In this document: positions 51,738 through 60,255 of the stretch, piece by piece
Position numbering within the stretch: position 1 is the stretch's first letter
Layout of the letters: each line of letters opens with the position of its first letter
NCBI GenBank assembly: GCA_963777905.1
Contig: CAVZSM010000008.1
Coordinates: 124,001-188,000, forward strand
DNA from: Trebonia sp963777905
GTDB taxonomy: Bacteria; Actinomycetota; Actinomycetes; Streptosporangiales; Streptosporangiaceae
Length of the DNA: 64,000 nucleotides
Reading direction: 5' to 3'
The notes under the pieces: generated by a model
What the model saw: only the letters and a program-made list of their open reading frames with translations
The model's database searches: none
Told to the model about the DNA's origin: nothing
Program-made: the position numbers and the translations under genes

Positions 51738-52419
51738 ATGAACACGGTCAGAGTGGCGCTAGCCGAGGACAACGTGCTCCTGCGGGAGGGCATGTCGCGC
51801 CTTGTCGCCGCCAACAACGACTTCGAGCTTGTCGGGGTCGCCTCCGACCTGCCGCAACTGCTCGCGCTCGTCGCCGAGCAGGCCCCCGACGTGGTGGTCA
51901 CCGACATCCGGATGCCGCCGACCGGCACCGACGAGGGCATCAAGGCCGCCAGCTGGGTCCGCGAGCACTACCCGCAGCACCGGCGTGGTGGTGCTCAGCC
52001 AGTACGTCGCCCCGAAGTACGCGGTCGCGCTTCTCGAGCACGGCTCGGCCGGCCGGGCGTACCTGCTCAAGGAGCGGGTCGCCAGCGTCGACGAGCTGGC
52101 CAGGGCCATCCGCACGGTCGCTTCCGGCGGGTCGGTGATCGACCCCACGGTGGTCGACGAGCTGGTCAAGGCGCGCGCTGCCGAGCACTCATCCGGGCTA
52201 TCGCTGCTGACCGCCCGCGAGTCGCAGATCCTCGGGGAGATGGCGCAGGGCAAGAGCAACTCGGCGATCGCCGCCGCGCTGTACGTGACGGAACGAGCCG
52301 TGGAGAAGCACACCAACTCGATCTTCGCCAAGCTGGGGCTATCCGAGGAAAAGGACGTGAACCGGCGGGTGAAGGCGGTGCTCGTCTTCCTCAGCCACCA
52401 GGGGGCGAACGGACCGTGA
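51738..52419 (+). pseudogene. NarL/LuxR-type response regulator interrupted by a frameshift
   Basis: From ATG 51738 the receiver begins (VRVALAEDNVLLREGMSRLV, VVVTDIRMPP with the phospho-acceptor Asp). It is broken at about 51975-51981; deletion of one base in GCAGCACCGG restores TGVVVLSQYVAPKYA. The rest is then in frame: LLKERVASVDELARAIRTVA, and the LuxR helix-turn-helix (LLTARESQILGEMAQGKSNS, VTERAVEKHTNSIFAKLGL). All other parts are intact, so a base-calling error is plausible. It would act as the output of a two-component system; the nearest sensor kinase in the window is at 62.5 kb. Confidence 0.84.
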
Positions 52420-52489
52420 TGCTGGCCACACCCCCCGTCAGGTGGGCAACACCCTGGGCAACATTTGATCTTGATGCGAAGCTTAACTC

Positions 52490-52882
52490 GTGAGCGATCC
52501 CCGGTCCGTGCTCGTTGTAGACGACCAGGCGCCTTTTCGCCTGGCCGCCCGCGCTGTGCTGCGCAGGCTCGACGGATTCGAGTTCGCCGGGGAGGCGTCG
52601 AGCGGCCCCCAGGCGATCGAGCTGGCCGACACGCTGCACCCGTCGCTGATCCTGATGGACATCAACATGCCGGACATGAACGGCATCGAGGCCACCCGCC
52701 GCATCGTGGCCGGGCACCCGGACGTCGCGGTGATCCTCTGCTCGACGCACGACCCCAAGGACCTGCCGGCCGAGGCCGCCGCGAGCGGCGCGATCGCCTA
52801 CGTGAGCAAGGAGCACCTGGCCGCCGACACGATCCGCGAACTGTGGGAAACGCGAACGTCAGGCCACTTCGTCTCCCGCTGA
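52490..52882 (+). CDS. Receiver-domain-only response regulator
   Basis: A 130-residue stand-alone receiver starting at GTG 52490. The acidic pair (VLVVDDQAP), phospho-acceptor Asp in LILMDINMP, the Ser/Thr position in VILCSTHD and Lys in YVSKEHL are present. There is no output domain, so it would act by protein-protein contact or as a phosphate sink. It follows the broken NarL-type regulator by 70 bases on the same strand and overlaps the LAL gene's end (52859-52882) convergently. Confidence 0.85.
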   Translation: MSDPRSVLVVDDQAPFRLAARAVLRRLDGFEFAGEASSGPQAIELADTLHPSLILMDINMPDMNGIEATRRIVAGHPDVAVILCSTHDPKDLPAEAAASGAIAYVSKEHLAADTIRELWETRTSGHFVSR

Positions 52883-55516
52883 CCCGGCCAGGCCCAGCCG
52901 TACTGCCCGCGCGCTGGCTTCGCCGCGGGTGCGGGCGCCTAGCTTGCGGAAGATCGCCGACACGTGGTTGTCGACGGTCCGGTCGGAGACGACCAGCCGT
53001 GCGGCGATGTCGGTGTTGCTGAGCCCGGCCGCTACCAGCTGCAGCACCTCAGCCTCGCGTCTGGTCAGGCCCGCCGGATTCGCCGCGGTGGCCGCCCGCG
53101 GGCCGCGCGGTATGCCTTGTTCCCCGAGGGCGCGCAGCCGCCGCGCCACGGCCGCCGCCGCCGGGTGAGCGCCAAGCCCCTGTAGCAGGTCCAGCGCGCG
53201 GCGCAGCGCGGCCCGGTCACCGGGGCCGGCCAGCGCCAGCGCCAGCGCCGCATCGTAGGCGCAGCCTCGCTCCTGCCACCAGCTGGCTGCGCCCTCGGCA
53301 TCCCCGGTGATCTCCAGCCGGTACGGTTCGGGAAGCTCGGCCGGATCACCACAGTCCAGCCCGGCCCGGTGACGCCAGACTTCGGTCTCGCCAGCGAACC
53401 AGCGGACGTCGCTCGGTCCCGGCTCGCCCGCGGATGCGGTCTCCGCACCGATCCGCTCCGCCGGTGCCCCTTCCAGCCACGCGGCCTCCGCGCGCGCGGC
53501 GCCGATCAGCAGCGCAGCCTGCACGGTAGGCGCGGCCTTGGCGATCGAGGCCGCCTCATCCAGCAGCGGCCGGTACCCGGGCTCGCCGCGCCGCGCCCGG
53601 ACCCGGGCCAGGATAACCAGCGCGCTGATGCGGGGGTGGCTGAACCCCTCCGCCGGCCAGGTCAGGATCGTACCGGCGGTGCTGGCAGCGTCGTCCCATC
53701 GTCCCCGGGCGAGCCCCGCCTCGGCCGCCAGCACGGTCAGCCACGCCAGCGATGACTCCAGGCCGCGCTCACGACAGAACACCAGTCCCGGCTCAATGTA
53801 GCGCTCGGCGAGCATCCACTCCCGGCGGGCCGCGAGCACCGCTGCAGGGCGCTCGTAGGCTCGGACGACGCCGAGCTCGTCTCCGGCCTGCTGCGCCATT
53901 TCCCGGCTGCGGTCCAGCTTGACCAGCCCATCCAGGTCGCCCAGGCGCAGCTGGGCGGTCCCGACAATGTTCAGCGTGTCGGCGATAGCGTCCACGCATC
54001 CGACCCGTTCGGCCAGATCGATCGCCTTTTCTCCCCACCGGAGGGCCTCACCGTCGTCGAACACCCCCAGCACCGCCGCCATCGCGTTGTACGCGCGTGC
54101 CAGCTCCGGGCCAGCCGGAACCTGCTCCAGCACTGTCACGGCCTCCGCTAGCACCGCTGTCGCCTCGGCCAGGGCGCCGTTCGCCCCCAGCCGAATGCCA
54201 AGCCGGCGCAGCGCGTCGCCCTGACGGAGCAGGTCTCCCCGGGCGCGGTGGATCTCCACCGCCTCGCGCAGCGCCGCGGCCCCCTCCTCGCCCATGCGGG
54301 TGTAGAGCGTCAGTTCGGCGAACCGCTCAAGCAGCCCGGCCCGCTCGGCCGGCTCCAGACCGCTGGCGAACCGCAGCGCACGCGTGTACAGGCCGACGGC
54401 CTCCTGGCGGGCCCCGGCCGCGGCGGCGCGCTCGGCGGCCGCCGGGGCGAACCGCAGCATGGCGCCGGCGTCACCGGCGGCCTCGGCGTGATGCGCCAGC
54501 CGCGCCAGGTCTTGGACCGGCTGCCCGGCCAGCGCGGCCAGCGCCGCGCGGTGCAGCCCCGCTCGGCGGCCCGGCGGCAGGGACTCCTCCACCACCTGCC
54601 GCGCGATTTCGTGCCGGAACTCCACCCGGGCCTCGGCCAGCACGGCCATCCCAGAGCCCAGGCACTCATCCAGCGCATCCGCCGCCGTCGGCGCCAACGC
54701 TTCAAGCAGCCACAGCTCGCACGGCCCGGGCACCACGGCAGCCGCGTCTAGCACCTCCCGTGCCGCCCCGTCCAGCCGCGCCGCGCGCGCCAGCACCGCG
54801 TCCCGCACCGAGTGCGGCACCAGTCCCCTGCCCGCCGCTAGCACCTCGGTGACATAGAACGGGTTCCCGGCCGTCCACCTGTGCAGCTCCCCGGCGTCGA
54901 CGTCCTCCGGGCCGGCCAGCTCCGCGACCGCCTGCGCCGACAGGCCAGCCAGCGCCAGCCGGGTGACCCGGTCACTTCCCGGCAGGTCACCCAGCACGAT
55001 CCGCAGCGGGTGCGACCGGTCCAGCCCATCGCCGCGGTAACTGAGCGCCAGCAGCGCCGGGACATCGCCGACCCGGCGGCCCACCAGCCGGATCACGTCC
55101 AGGGTCGCCTCATCCGCCCAGTGCACGTCGTCCAGCACCAGTACCGACGGTCCCGCCTCCAGTTCGCGCAGCAAGGCCGCCGCGACGTCATACGGCCTGG
55201 CACCGTCCCTGGCGCACGCCGCCACCTCACCGCCGACCGCCTCGGCCAGGTCCACGACCGCCCCCAGGGGCCGGGGCGTGAATAGCGGGTCACACCTGGC
55301 CCACAGCACCCGCGCGGAACCGTCAACGCCGGCGCAGAACCGGCGCAGCAGCGCCGTCTTGCCGATCCCGGCCTCGCCCGCCACCAGCACGATCCGGCCT
55401 TGCCCGCTGGCAGCCACCGCCGCCAGCGCCTCGCCCATGGAGTTAAGTTGCTCCGAGCGCTCCAACAAACCGGCGCCACCGTAGGCAGCGCCAAACCCCC
55501 CGCTCATCTGGCTCAT
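52859..55516 (-). CDS. Large LuxR-type ATPase regulator (LAL family)
   Basis: An 885-residue regulator. N-terminal AAA-type NTPase with Walker A GEAGIGKT (47-54) and Walker B VLVLDDVHWAD (about 128-138); a long helical TPR-like middle region; and a C-terminal LuxR helix-turn-helix (LTRREAEVLQLVAAGLSNTD, VSDRTVDNHVSAIFRKL). LAL regulators activate metabolic or antibiotic gene sets on ligand binding and ATP hydrolysis. The gene is alone on the minus strand and no biosynthetic cluster is in the window. Confidence 0.9.
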   Translation of the reverse strand: MSQMSGGFGAAYGGAGLLERSEQLNSMGEALAAVAASGQGRIVLVAGEAGIGKTALLRRFCAGVDGSARVLWARCDPLFTPRPLGAVVDLAEAVGGEVAACARDGARPYDVAAALLRELEAGPSVLVLDDVHWADEATLDVIRLVGRRVGDVPALLALSYRGDGLDRSHPLRIVLGDLPGSDRVTRLALAGLSAQAVAELAGPEDVDAGELHRWTAGNPFYVTEVLAAGRGLVPHSVRDAVLARAARLDGAAREVLDAAAVVPGPCELWLLEALAPTAADALDECLGSGMAVLAEARVEFRHEIARQVVEESLPPGRRAGLHRAALAALAGQPVQDLARLAHHAEAAGDAGAMLRFAPAAAERAAAAGARQEAVGLYTRALRFASGLEPAERAGLLERFAELTLYTRMGEEGAAALREAVEIHRARGDLLRQGDALRRLGIRLGANGALAEATAVLAEAVTVLEQVPAGPELARAYNAMAAVLGVFDDGEALRWGEKAIDLAERVGCVDAIADTLNIVGTAQLRLGDLDGLVKLDRSREMAQQAGDELGVVRAYERPAAVLAARREWMLAERYIEPGLVFCRERGLESSLAWLTVLAAEAGLARGRWDDAASTAGTILTWPAEGFSHPRISALVILARVRARRGEPGYRPLLDEAASIAKAAPTVQAALLIGAARAEAAWLEGAPAERIGAETASAGEPGPSDVRWFAGETEVWRHRAGLDCGDPAELPEPYRLEITGDAEGAASWWQERGCAYDAALALALAGPGDRAALRRALDLLQGLGAHPAAAAVARRLRALGEQGIPRGPRAATAANPAGLTRREAEVLQLVAAGLSNTDIAARLVVSDRTVDNHVSAIFRKLGARTRGEASARAVRLGLAGSAGDEVA

Positions 55517-55788
55517 TAAACAGCATGCGACCAGGCAACATCAACCAACCACCCGCCCACGCTCAGGTACGCCACACTCGCCATCGTCGCGCTGACCCAC
55601 GCCAGTGACGTTGCTGGTGCCGCCAGCTGAAGCCCTGTACCTATGTTAAGGCTCACGAATACTCATATTGGGCTTGCTCCATTGCCTGGCCGATCTTGCC
55701 TCGCTACGTTTCCAGAAAGGAAGCGGTAAAGCGTATTGAGTGCCCGGCACCGGGCGCCCGCCGAATCCGATCACCCTGGGGGGCAAAA
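55517..55788. other. Intergenic region upstream of the LAL gene
   Basis: A 272-base gap between the divergent LAL gene and a small membrane protein gene, containing AT-richer tracts near 55640-55690. I see no strong palindrome; it presumably carries both promoters. Confidence 0.4.
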
Positions 55789-56013
55789 ATGGGGACATGG
55801 GTCTGGGCGAATATCCCGCTCGCGCTGTTGTTCTTCTGCTGCTGGGCAGGCATCCCGCTGTGGCACACGTTCACACGCTGGAACACGGAACTCAACGCAA
55901 AGCACGCCGAGATCGCGGCACTAGCTGGCCCTGCGCGGGTCGTCGCGCAGCCACTCCGGCAGTCGCGCACGACAACAGCGGCCCGGCCTATGCCGGAGTT
56001 GCTAACCCGCTAA
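55789..56013 (+). CDS. Small single-span membrane protein
   Basis: A 74-residue protein from ATG 55789 behind CTGGGGGGC. One membrane helix (about residues 5-22, VWANIPLALLFFCCWAGI) is followed by LWHTFTRWNTELNAKHAEI and a short tail. The adjacent frame contains a more protein-like ending (HDNSGPAYAGVANP), so a frameshift near 55930-55960 may have changed the tail. Similar small proteins occur in related actinomycetes, as I recall, but have no known role. Confidence 0.62.
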   Translation: MGTWVWANIPLALLFFCCWAGIPLWHTFTRWNTELNAKHAEIAALAGPARVVAQPLRQSRTTTAARPMPELLTR

Positions 56014-56203
56014 GTTCCATCAGTCGATAAGGGACTTAATCTATCGTTGCCGCAGCGCTGGGTAACCGGCTGGATTTCAGCCGCTGTCGCCGCGGAGATC
56101 GCGGGATTCATCGATTCCCGGCAGCGACGAATTGATACCGCCGACGGACCAGGCGATGGGCCATTCACGATTACTACCTGACTGCCGAGTCGAGGAGACC
56201 GCG

Positions 56204-56395
56204 ATGAATCACGTCAACAGTTATGAGCTGGCCAAGCCCAGGGTCGCTGACCGGCACAACCAAGCCCAGCGCAACGCGCTCGCCGGCGCCACCCGCCGTG
56301 CCCGCCGCGCTCGGCCAGACCGGTCCCGGCACCCCGTGCTCGCGGTCCCGTTCGGCCGCCGGGTGCTGGCCATGCTAGGCGCCCGCAGCACCTGA
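56204..56395 (+). CDS. Small basic protein of unknown function
   Basis: A 63-residue Arg/Ala-rich protein starting MNHVNSYELAKPRVADRHNQ, preceded by GAGGAGACCGCG, a good ribosome-binding site. The C-terminal half contains RRARRARPDRSRH and a short hydrophobic end. No motif is recognised; the good RBS is the main support. Confidence 0.5.
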   Translation: MNHVNSYELAKPRVADRHNQAQRNALAGATRRARRARPDRSRHPVLAVPFGRRVLAMLGARST

Positions 56396-56591
56396 CGCCC
56401 GCCGGCGTAGTCGCGGGCCTGCATGACCAGGGCCCGGATGTGCGCCTCGTCGGCGGACCCGCACACGGCGCGGAAGTCGGGATATAGCCTGCGACCGTGA
56501 GCACGCCAATGCCGGCGGAGCATCAGATGGTGGCGGCGGTGTTTATGCCGCTCAGGCAACTTCGTCTCCCGCTGACCCCGGTTGGCACCTG

Positions 56592-56835
56592 ATGATGATC
56601 CGCCGTGCCGGCCCTGGCGACGTAGCCGCGCTGCGCGCGATAGCGGCCGCCGCCTACGAGAAGTACATCTCCAGGATCGGCCGCCCGCGTTCTTGGCCTT
56701 GGCGAGGTCCGGCTCTACACCAACGAAGCCATGACCGAGAACATCGCGTACTACACAAGGCACGGGTACGCGGAGATCCGCCGGCACGAGCAAGACGGCT
56801 TCCGCCGGGTGTTCTTCCGCAAGCCCGTTCCGTGA
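56592..56835 (+). pseudogene. GNAT acetyltransferase with a large internal deletion
   Basis: The start (MMIRRAGPGDVAALRAIAAA, then AYEKYISRIGR) and, in another frame, the end (LGEVRLYTNEAMTENIAYYT then RHGYAEIRRHEQDGFRRVFF) of one GNAT gene are both recognisable, but the core with the acetyl-CoA loop is missing. About 70 of the usual 150 residues are gone and the frame changes at the junction near 56685-56710. A genuine pseudogene. Confidence 0.8.
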
Positions 56836-56844
56836 CCAGCCGGC

Positions 56845-57744
56845 TCAGCGGCGCAGCGCGGTCTCCCGCTCCATGCGCGACAGCTTCTCGGGATTGCGCA
56901 CGGAGTACAGCCCGGTGATCAGGCCGTCGTCGATGCGCAGCGCCACCACGGTGTCGACCTCGCCGTCGAGCCGGAGGATGAGCGCCGGGTAGCCGTTGAC
57001 CTGGGCCGGCTCCAGCCGCAGTGCGGCCTCGGCAGCTATCCTGCCCAGTCCGATGGTCAGCAGGCGGGCCACCCGCCCGGCCCCCACGACCGGTATCCGC
57101 ACGGCCTGCACGACCCCGCCGCCGTCGCCGAGGAAGACGACGTCCGGCGCGAGGATGTCGAGCAGGCCTTGCAGGTCGCCTGTTTCCGCCGCCCGCTGGA
57201 ACGCCTCGAGCGCGTGCCTGGTCTCGGCCGCGGAAACCACCCCGCGCGGCCGCCGCGCCGCGACGTGCTCCCGTGCCCGGCGGGCGATCTGGCGGACCGC
57301 GGCGGGGCTCTTGCCGACGGCTTCGGCGATCTCCTCATAGGGCACGTCGAACACCTCGCGCAGCACGAACACCGCCCGCTCGGTCGGCATGAGGGTCTCG
57401 AGCACCAGCAGCATCGCCATCGAGACGCTGTCTGCAAGCTCGACATCCTCGGCCACGTCGGGCGTGGTGAGCAGCGGCTCGGGCAGCCAGGGGCCGACGT
57501 AGGACTCCTTGCGGCGGCCGAGCGTGCGCAGCCGGGTCAGCGCCTGTCGGGTGGTGATCCGGACCAGGTAGGCCCGCTGATCCCGCACCGTGCCCAGATC
57601 GACCCCCGCCCAGCGCAGCCAGGTCTCCTGCAGGACGTCTTCGGCGTCGGCGGCCGAGCCGAGCATCTCGTAGGCGACGGTGAACAGCAGGTTGCGGTGG
57701 GCGAGGAACGCCTCGGTCGCGGGGTCGGGGCGGCCGTCTGCCAT
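56845..57744 (-). CDS. sigJ: ECF41-type sigma factor SigJ
   Basis: A 299-residue ECF sigma factor from ATG 57744 (the open frame upstream is not protein-like). Region 2 has FLAHRNLLFTVAYEMLGSAA and EDVLQETWLRWAGVD; region 4 has LMPTERAVFVLREVFDVPYE and EIAEAVGKSPAAVRQIARRA. The C-terminal SnoaL-like domain contains FLGDGGGVVQAVRIPVVGAG, where the ECF41 signature DGGGK reads DGGGV. In ECF41 proteins this domain tunes activity instead of an anti-sigma factor. The divergent neighbour is the carboxymuconolactone decarboxylase gene typical of the group, and matching promoter elements lie between them. Confidence 0.93.
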   Translation of the reverse strand: MADGRPDPATEAFLAHRNLLFTVAYEMLGSAADAEDVLQETWLRWAGVDLGTVRDQRAYLVRITTRQALTRLRTLGRRKESYVGPWLPEPLLTTPDVAEDVELADSVSMAMLLVLETLMPTERAVFVLREVFDVPYEEIAEAVGKSPAAVRQIARRAREHVAARRPRGVVSAAETRHALEAFQRAAETGDLQGLLDILAPDVVFLGDGGGVVQAVRIPVVGAGRVARLLTIGLGRIAAEAALRLEPAQVNGYPALILRLDGEVDTVVALRIDDGLITGLYSVRNPEKLSRMERETALRR

Positions 57745-57783
57745 GGCTGAACTCCTCTGCACTCTCAACTGTGTTCCCCACCA

Positions 57784-57810
57784 GACGCCGCGTCCAGCCG
57801 CTTTGTGACA
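57784..57810 (-). promoter_or_regulatory. ECF41-type promoter of sigJ
   Basis: On the minus strand TGTCACA (57810-57804), 16 bases, then CGTC (57787-57784): the -35/-10 combination I associate with ECF41 promoters. It faces sigJ, indicating autoregulation. Confidence 0.7.
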
Positions 57811-57822
57811 CCCCCGGGACGT

Positions 57823-57849
57823 TGTCACAAAGACCGGTGTTCCGGCATC
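57823..57849 (+). promoter_or_regulatory. ECF41-type promoter of the decarboxylase gene
   Basis: On the plus strand TGTCACA (57823-57829), 16 bases, then CATC (57846-57849), one mismatch from CGTC. The two -35 boxes form an inverted repeat (CTTTGTGACA ... TGTCACAAAG), giving back-to-back promoters for sigJ and its target. Confidence 0.65.
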
Positions 57850-57889
57850 TCGTGTTCGTTCAGTCCAGATCACGAGTGAGGACGAAGCC

Positions 57890-58375
57890 ATGGAACCCCG
57901 TTTCAACATGTTCGGCAACGAGCTCGGCGCCAAGTTCGCCAAGCGGTTCGCCAACGCCAGCATGGTGATCGCGAACTCGCCGCTGCCGAAGTCCACCCAG
58001 GAGCTGATGGGGCTTCGCGCCAGCCAGATCAACGGCTGCGGCTGGTGCGTCGACCTCCACACCAAGGAGGCCGCGGCCGCCGGTGAAACCGCGCTCAGGA
58101 TCAACCTGGTCGCCGCGTGGCGCGAGACGACCGTGTTCACCGAGGCCGAGCAGGCCGCGCTGGCGCTCGCCGAGGAGGGCACCCGTCTCGCCGACGCCGA
58201 CCAGGGCGTGTCCGACGAGACCTGGGCCCAGGTGCGCAAGCACTACGACGACGACCAGATCGCCGCGATGGTCTCCCTGGTCGCCATGATCAACGCGGCC
58301 AACCGGCTCGCCGTGATCGTCCACCAGAAGGGCGGCTCCTACGAGCCCGGCATGTTCGACAGCATGCTGACCTGA
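57890..58375 (+). CDS. Carboxymuconolactone decarboxylase family protein (AhpD-like)
   Basis: A 161-residue protein of the CMD/AhpD fold. The redox motif is CGWCVDLH (C-x-x-C-x-x-x-H) at about residues 44-51, within LRASQINGCGWCVDLHTKEA. It would act as a peroxidase-like or thiol-redox enzyme. It is the usual partner of ECF41 sigma factors and is transcribed divergently from sigJ, with an ECF41-like promoter in front of it. Confidence 0.93.
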   Translation: MEPRFNMFGNELGAKFAKRFANASMVIANSPLPKSTQELMGLRASQINGCGWCVDLHTKEAAAAGETALRINLVAAWRETTVFTEAEQAALALAEEGTRLADADQGVSDETWAQVRKHYDDDQIAAMVSLVAMINAANRLAVIVHQKGGSYEPGMFDSMLT

Positions 58376-58729
58376 CCGCCCGGACGCCCCCGTCCTGCCG
58401 ATGGTGTTGCCCCACTGGCCTCATGTTCCCAGCATTACGAATCGGCCTGCTCTATCGGTACGTGCCAATGCCCCAGCACGCCGCCGCCTCACGATCGAAG
58501 CGACGTGCGATCTGTAACCGCTCGGACGGCAGGAGGAGCCTCTTTCGCCGTCGCGATGGGCGGGTTCCCCACATAGGGCGCAATCGTCCCGTTTTATGTC
58601 CTTTTTGCCCTAGTTCATCGGTGCTTTTTGCGCCCTATGTGGGCCCCGTCCGGCCAAGCGCGGCCCGACCAGGCTGCCGACTGCGCAATCGGCCCGCTCT
58701 ATCGGTACGTAGTAATAGGACAACGCGCT
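58376..58729. repeat. Noncoding repeat unit with GCTCTATCGG modules and a 16-bp stem
   Basis: Two GCTCTATCGGTACGT modules (about 58449-58463 and 58696-58710) flank a long inverted repeat: CCCACATAGGGCGCAA (58568-58583) and its exact complement (58628-58643) around a 44-base loop. The first module continues GCCAAT ... and a small stem region (CCTCACGATCGAAG). The same arrangement recurs at 62.0-62.2 kb. There is no plausible protein. The last module is interrupted by the IS110-family element at 58729/58730. Confidence 0.78.
58568..58643. ncRNA. Structured element with 16-bp stem and 44-nt loop, copy 1
   Basis: The stem CCCACATAGGGCGCAA/TTGCGCCCTATGTGGG is perfect. Its 44-base loop matches that of copy 2 (62134-62207) at about 35 positions with no gaps, and two stem pairs differ by compensating changes. 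It may be transcribed (structured RNA) or be a DNA element such as a miniature transposon or binding site; sequence cannot tell which. Confidence 0.55.
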
Positions 58730-58765
58730 AGGGGCCGTTGTCGGGCAGGGGTGTGGCTGGTATAG

Positions 58766-58826
58766 GAACGTCCTCCTGGTGCGGTAGTACGGGCTTGGTG
58801 TCCCAAACGCAGCGAGGAGGACGTTC
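58766..58826 (+). promoter_or_regulatory. Hairpin that can sequester the transposase ribosome-binding site
   Basis: GAACGTCCTCCT (58766-58777) pairs exactly with AGGAGGACGTTC (58815-58826) across 37 bases. The right arm contains the AGGAGG ribosome-binding site of the GTG at 58828. Transcripts entering from outside would fold and hide it, whereas shorter transcripts from an internal start would not. Confidence 0.72.
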
Positions 58827-58827
58827 T

Positions 58828-60255
58828 GTGGGTAAGGGTAGCGGCGGCAGCGGGATGACGCGGGGTGACCGGCGGCGGAACGCGCGGCGGGAGCGGCTGC
58901 GGGAGCTGCTGCCGCGTGATGGCGCGGTGGTCGGGATCGACCTGGGTGAGGATAAGCAGGCGCTGGCGGTGATCGATCATGATGTGCGGGTGGTGGCGCG
59001 CAAGACGGTGCGGGTGAAGGCGTTCCGGCTGGGCGAGGCGCTGGACTGGGCGGCGGGGCAGGCGCGGGCGAAGGGCTTTGAGCGGGTGACGGTGGCGTGC
59101 GAGCCGACCGGGCCGCGGTGGATGCAGGTGCAGCGTTTGTGCGCGGAGCGGGGGCTGCCGCTGGTGTGCGTGCAGCCGCTGGTGTCGCATATCGCCCGGG
59201 AGCAGCAGGACTATACGACGCACAAGACTGATGAGTCCGATTGCGTGATGATCGCCCGGCTGGCCGTCGAGCTGCACTGCTATATCCCGGAGGAGCTAGA
59301 CCAGGCGTGGGCGCACCTGCGGCACCTGGGGCGGCGCCGCGCGCAGCTGGTCACCGCCGAAACGGCGTCGATGCACCGGATCCAGGACTTCTTGTCCGTC
59401 GCGTGGCCAACCGTGATGGAGACGTGCGCCCGGCCGCTGAAGTCGGTGACCTGGCTGGCGGCGCTGCAGGTGGTGACGTCGCGGTGCGGCGGGAACCCGG
59501 GCGGGCTGGCCGTCATGGGCGAAGAGGCGTTCACCGCACTGGCGGGGGCTGCCGTGCCGGGCTGGGGCGGGAAGCGGGCCTTCGGGCCGATCGCCCGCCG
59601 GATCTTCGCCGCGCTGACCGGCACCGAGGGGGTGGTCACCTGGTCCCGGCGCGGGCTGCTGCGCCGGGTCGCTGACGAGCTGGGCGACCTGCAGCGCACC
59701 CGCGCCCAGCTGCGCGCGGTGGAGGCGGACATGGCGGGCGTGCTGGACGAGCTCGGGCTGTCCCGGCTGGCGGACATCCCCGCGCTGAGCGCCGTCGGCG
59801 CGGCGGCGATCTTGGCCGAGACCGGCGACCCGCACCGGTATGACAGCTCATCCTCACTGGTCAAGCACGCCGGGCTGTCCCCGTCGGACAACGCGTCCGG
59901 CGCCTTCCTCGGCGATGCGCACATCTCCCGCCGGGGACGGCCGGGCCTGCGGCTGGCCGTGTGGCGCATGGTCTGGCCGATGCTCCAGTTCAACCCCGTG
60001 ATGGCCGCCAAGTACCAGGCGATGACCCAGGCCGCCGGCGACCCCGCAGAGCACGCCGCCGCCGGCACCCGGCAGGCCAGCGCGGCGGCCGCCGCGGCCC
60101 GTGCCCGGCGCGCCAGGGCCCGGGTCGCCTGCGCCGCCTCGCTGCTGCGCTGGATCTACTGCCTGGTCGTCCACGACACCAGCTGGGACCCCGCCGTCGC
60201 TTCCGGTGCCGCCAGCCGGCATGACGCCCCGCACAACCAGGCGGAGGCCGCCTGA
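58828..60255 (+). CDS. IS110-family transposase (DEDD/serine recombinase)
   Basis: A 475-residue recombinase from GTG 58828, behind AGGAGG. The N-terminal RuvC-like domain shows Asp38 in VVGIDLGEDKQ, Glu92 in ACEPTGP and Asp135/Asp138 in HKTDESD, the DEDD set. The C-terminal Tnp_20 domain contains IPALSAVGAAAILAETGDP, then GLSPSDNASG with the candidate catalytic Ser (about residues 351-357) and ISRRGRPGLRLAVW. All active-site residues seem intact. IS110 recombinases are guided by an RNA from the element's noncoding end. Confidence 0.93.
   Translation: MGKGSGGSGMTRGDRRRNARRERLRELLPRDGAVVGIDLGEDKQALAVIDHDVRVVARKTVRVKAFRLGEALDWAAGQARAKGFERVTVACEPTGPRWMQVQRLCAERGLPLVCVQPLVSHIAREQQDYTTHKTDESDCVMIARLAVELHCYIPEELDQAWAHLRHLGRRRAQLVTAETASMHRIQDFLSVAWPTVMETCARPLKSVTWLAALQVVTSRCGGNPGGLAVMGEEAFTALAGAAVPGWGGKRAFGPIARRIFAALTGTEGVVTWSRRGLLRRVADELGDLQRTRAQLRAVEADMAGVLDELGLSRLADIPALSAVGAAAILAETGDPHRYDSSSSLVKHAGLSPSDNASGAFLGDAHISRRGRPGLRLAVWRMVWPMLQFNPVMAAKYQAMTQAAGDPAEHAAAGTRQASAAAAAARARRARARVACAASLLRWIYCLVVHDTSWDPAVASGAASRHDAPHNQAEAA

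Noticed and set aside
56499..56592. 31-residue open frame ending in TGATGATG at the broken GNAT start
   Set aside because: Too short, no ribosome-binding site and surrounded by gene debris, so not listed as a gene.
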